Positions 61,336 through 64,000 of a DNA stretch of 64,000 bases are shown here, in pieces (within the stretch, counting starts at the first letter, position 1; each line of letters starts with the position of its first letter). The position numbers were made by a program, and so were the translations under genes. Source of the DNA: Rhodococcus sp. OK519 (GTDB lineage Bacteria; Actinomycetota; Actinomycetes; Mycobacteriales; Mycobacteriaceae); assembly GCF_003051005.1 (NCBI RefSeq), contig NZ_QAOW01000006.1:239663-303662 (forward strand), given 5' to 3'. The notes under the pieces were generated by a model, which ran no database searches, was not told where the DNA came from, and was given only the letters and a program-made list of their open reading frames with translations.

Positions 61336-63030
61336 GTGTTCGAGAACAAGGGGATCTTCGACCTGAGTCGACGCGGGATGCTGCGCGGTTCGATGGTGCT
61401 CGCCGGGGCCGGCCTGGCCTCCGCGGTGACCACCGGAAGCGCGTCGGGCGCCACGCCGCCGCCGGGATTCGTCCACGGTGTCGCGTCCGGCGACCCGCTG
61501 CCCGACCGCGTGATCATCTGGACGCGGGTCACGCCGACCCCGGATGCGACACCGGGATCGGCTGTGGGGCCCGTGGTCCCGGTCACATGGCAGGTCGCGA
61601 CCGATCCGGGCTTTGCCTCCGTCGTACGTAGCGGCACCGCCACCGCCGGTCCCGACACCGACCACACGGTGAAGATCGATGTCACCGGGTTGCGTCCGGC
61701 CACCGGGTACTTCTACCGGTTCGCGGCGGTCGGCCAGATGTCTCCGGCGGGCCGTACCCGAACCGCACCCGCGACCGATTCCGATCTCGGACGCCTCCGT
61801 TTCGGTGTCGTGTCGTGCTCGAACTGGGAGGCGGGTTACTTCACGTCGTACCGGCATCTCGCGGAGCGCGACGACCTCGATGCGGTCCTCCATCTCGGCG
61901 ACTACATCTACGAGTACGGTCGCGGCGAGTACGGGGCGCGCGGGGGTTCGGTGCGCTTGCACGATCCGGCACACGAGATCGTCACGCTGGCGGACTACCG
62001 GATTCGGCACGCGCAGTACAAGACCGACCCGGATCTGCTGGCGCTGCACGCGAAGGTGCCGTTCATCGCGACGTGGGACGACCACGAGTCGGCCGACAAC
62101 TCGTACGACGGCGGCGCCGAGAATCACGATCCGGCCACCGAAGGCGACTGGGGCGCCCGGAAGGCTGCGTCCACACGCGCCTACTTCGAGTGGATGCCGG
62201 TGCGGATCAACGGGACCGGACCCGGTGCCGCGCTGTATCGACGTTTTCGGTTCGGCTCACTCGCGGAACTGTCGATGCTCGACCTGCGCACCTACCGCGA
62301 CGAGCAGCCGACCGCCGGCGCAGGATGGCGCCGGGTGGACTCCCCCGACCGCACGATCACCGGACGCGCCCAGATGGATTGGCTCACTGGAGGAATCGTC
62401 ACCGCGAGCGCGCAGTGGAAGATCGTGGGCAACCCCGTGATGATCGCGCCGTGCGTCTTCCCGCCGCTCGACAACCGGACGATGGGAGCCATCACCGACA
62501 TGATCGGGGTGCCCGACGCCGGTATCCCCTACAACACCGACCAGTGGGACGGCTACACCGCCGACCGTCGCAGGCTCTTCGACGCGATCACCGCGAACAA
62601 CGTCCGCAACACGGTGTTCCTCACCGGCGACATCCACACGTCGTGGGCGTGCGACCTGCCGGTGGACGCCGCGAACTATCCGGCCGCAGGCACGGTCGGC
62701 ACCGAGTTCGTGGTGCCGTCGGTGACGTCGCCCAATATCGACGACATGCTGAAGGTTCCGCCGCGCACCGTCACCGTCGCTGCCGAAGAAGCATTCAAGG
62801 TGGTCAACCGTCATGTCCGGTACGTCGAACTCGACTCCCACGGCTACGGCGTCTTCGAGGTGAACAGGCAAGGCGTGCAGATGGACTGGTTCTACGTCAG
62901 CGATCCGACGGATCTGCGGGGGACGGTCCGGCACGGCGTGAGTTACCGGGTCGCCGACGGCACCCAGCAGGCTCATCCGGCGGCTGCCCCACTCGACCCA
63001 GCCGGCTACCGTCCGGGAACGGGTGCGTGA
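61336..63030 (+). CDS. phoD: PhoD-family alkaline phosphatase/phosphodiesterase (Tat-exported)
   Basis: 564 residues from a GTG at 61336. A twin-arginine signal (LSRRGMLRGSMVLAGAGL) is cleaved at about residue 40. The N-terminal Fn3-like domain is followed by the PhoD metallophosphatase domain: FGVVSCSNWEAGYF, HLGDYIYEYG, ATWDDHESADNSYDGG, FLTGDIHTSW. It should bind Fe3+/Ca2+ and release phosphate from esters outside the cell. Regulation by phosphate limitation is likely, but no PHO box was identified in the 89-base upstream spacer. Confidence 0.93.
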   Translation: MFENKGIFDLSRRGMLRGSMVLAGAGLASAVTTGSASGATPPPGFVHGVASGDPLPDRVIIWTRVTPTPDATPGSAVGPVVPVTWQVATDPGFASVVRSGTATAGPDTDHTVKIDVTGLRPATGYFYRFAAVGQMSPAGRTRTAPATDSDLGRLRFGVVSCSNWEAGYFTSYRHLAERDDLDAVLHLGDYIYEYGRGEYGARGGSVRLHDPAHEIVTLADYRIRHAQYKTDPDLLALHAKVPFIATWDDHESADNSYDGGAENHDPATEGDWGARKAASTRAYFEWMPVRINGTGPGAALYRRFRFGSLAELSMLDLRTYRDEQPTAGAGWRRVDSPDRTITGRAQMDWLTGGIVTASAQWKIVGNPVMIAPCVFPPLDNRTMGAITDMIGVPDAGIPYNTDQWDGYTADRRRLFDAITANNVRNTVFLTGDIHTSWACDLPVDAANYPAAGTVGTEFVVPSVTSPNIDDMLKVPPRTVTVAAEEAFKVVNRHVRYVELDSHGYGVFEVNRQGVQMDWFYVSDPTDLRGTVRHGVSYRVADGTQQAHPAAAPLDPAGYRPGTGA

Positions 63031-63115
63031 GCGGCGGCCAGGCCGGCGCGTAGCCGACCGGCGCGCAACCCGCTGTGGCCGACACCCATCGGGTGCCGGC
63101 TGCGGTGGCCGAGGT

Positions 63116-64000
63116 TCAGGCCGCGCGTGGTCCGGCACGATTGTGCGCGGGGATCGGTTTCCTGTGCGGGTCCAACGAGCCTGGCGGTGTGAACCACGGG
63201 TGCTGGTCGGTGCCGATCGCTACTTGCCAGTGGGAGTGGTGCAGTAGCCGGTGGTGGTAGCGGCAGAGCAGGACGAGGTTGTCGAGGTCGGTGGGTCCGC
63301 CGTCGGCCCAGTGCTTCACGTGGTGGCCTTCGCAGTGGGCGGGTGGGGCGCCGCAGCCGGGGAAGGCGCAGCCGTGGTCGCGGGCCACTAGCGCCCGGCG
63401 CTGCTTCTTGGGGACTGTTCGGCTGCTGCGTCCCAGGTTCAGCGGTACTCCGTCGTCCATGACGATGGGGGTGAGGTGGCAGTCGCAGGCGAGTCGGCGT
63501 GCGGTGGCGATCGAGAGTGGCCCCATCCATGGCATGTGGGCGATGTCTTTGTCGCCGAACAAGCCTGGATTCCCGTTGTCACCCTCATGTTCCGTGTCGG
63601 TGCGCGCGAGGTCTGTCGCGTTCACGTGCAGGGAGAGGTGTGGCTTCTCTCCGCCTTCGACCGGGGCGTCGCCGGAGTCGAGGTAGTGCCGCAGGATTTC
63701 GGTGAACGCTTCGGCACGGCGGTTCCCGGGACTCCGCATGCCGGCGGGGTCGTCGACCGGATTCGTCGGCTTCGTCAACGCCGACAGGGCGGTGAGTAGC
63801 ATCTCGCCGGTGACGGCGTCGAAATCGCCCTTTACGGCGACGCGTCCGTTCAGAGTCTTCGACGCATGGAATTCGTTGCGGTCGGTGTCTTCGCTGGCGG
63901 GGAGGTCGTCGGATTCGAAGATCCGCTCGAGTTTCGCGATGGCGCCGCGCAGTGTGTCGGTGGTGGCGGCGGGTCCGGTGGCGCAGTCGAGGAGCGCCTG
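63116..64000 (-). CDS. HNH endonuclease with DUF222 domain (5' end outside window)
   Basis: The minus-strand frame runs open through the right edge, so the start lies beyond 64000. The DUF222 part (AVTGEMLLTALSALTKPT, GDKDIAHMPWMGPLSIATAR) precedes an HNH domain with CAFPGCGAPPAHCEGHHVKH, ADGGPTDLDNLVLLC and RYHHRLLHH. These belong to the multicopy REP13E12-like families of actinobacteria. Cleavage target unknown. Convergent with phoD; the 85-base spacer has only a weak hairpin. Confidence 0.9.
   Translation of the reverse strand, partial: QALLDCATGPAATTDTLRGAIAKLERIFESDDLPASEDTDRNEFHASKTLNGRVAVKGDFDAVTGEMLLTALSALTKPTNPVDDPAGMRSPGNRRAEAFTEILRHYLDSGDAPVEGGEKPHLSLHVNATDLARTDTEHEGDNGNPGLFGDKDIAHMPWMGPLSIATARRLACDCHLTPIVMDDGVPLNLGRSSRTVPKKQRRALVARDHGCAFPGCGAPPAHCEGHHVKHWADGGPTDLDNLVLLCRYHHRLLHHSHWQVAIGTDQHPWFTPPGSLDPHRKPIPAHNRAGPRAA

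Noticed and set aside
1..64000. CRISPR array, tRNA or rRNA genes, insertion sequences
   Set aside because: No regularly spaced repeats, no cloverleaf with a T-loop motif, and no transposase or terminal inverted repeats were found by reading through. A covariance-model scan (tRNAscan, Infernal) would be the decisive check.

Overview
The window looks like chromosomal DNA of a mycolic-acid actinobacterium, most likely Rhodococcus or a close Nocardiaceae relative. The evidence is high G+C coding with strong third-position bias, many GTG starts, and the mycobacterial-type gene order PadR-ino1 / DUF1707 / DUF5318 / ponA1 / GT-C membrane protein / rpsF-ssb-rpsR-rplI / dnaB. An actinobacterial integration host factor, a cutinase-like protein and an EthA-like monooxygenase fit the same group. 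I assign no species.

Left edge (1-3500): a visibly lower-G+C patch holds the C-terminal part of an Upf1-like (COG1112-type) SF1 helicase and an overlapping single-HKD phospholipase D-like protein, a pairing known from Mokosh anti-phage systems. It abuts a rearrangement scar in which an ABC ATPase is cut just after its Walker A motif and joined to the tail of another gene. The GntR regulator of the lost transporter and its palindromic operator survive.

3600-15200: a class A penicillin-binding protein (close paralogue of ponA1), a secreted protein, a DUF305/LVIVD pair, a TetR-controlled acyl-CoA dehydrogenase/phosphotransferase/SDR operon, and an ABC-F ATPase with a leader hairpin.

15400-30950: the conserved housekeeping block. 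ino1 and padR, two tandem anchored extracellular proteins, DUF5318, ponA1, two related GT-C-like membrane proteins flanking a DUF2752 gene, then rpsF-ssb-rpsR-rplI with a strong terminator. A roughly 500-base spacer rich in DnaA-box-like 9-mers precedes dnaB (no intein). A GAPDH with a long N-terminal extension follows.

30950-45100: an esterase, a Na+/H+ antiporter, and a redox signalling cluster made of a UBP-type zinc finger, a cyclic-nucleotide-domain histidine kinase and a receiver/glutaredoxin-like/thioredoxin-reductase-like fusion without its redox cysteines. Then come an HTH_42 protein, a DUF1330 protein, an ECF42-type sigma factor with its DGPF/YCII partner and a matching promoter, a cutinase-like protein, a PAS-like protein and an SDR.

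45100-64000: a P1B-5-like metal ATPase with a hemerythrin tail, an AIM24 protein, a Baeyer-Villiger-type monooxygenase, a second UBP finger, an APH(6)-like kinase, ethanolamine ammonia-lyase (eutBC), an mIHF protein, an enoyl-CoA hydratase, an SRPBCC protein, PepN, a 43-residue hydrophobic protein with its own leader and terminator, small secreted proteins, a FetB-like permease, a Tat-exported PhoD phosphatase, and an HNH/DUF222 gene running off the right edge. I saw no tRNA, rRNA, CRISPR array, transposase or intact prophage.
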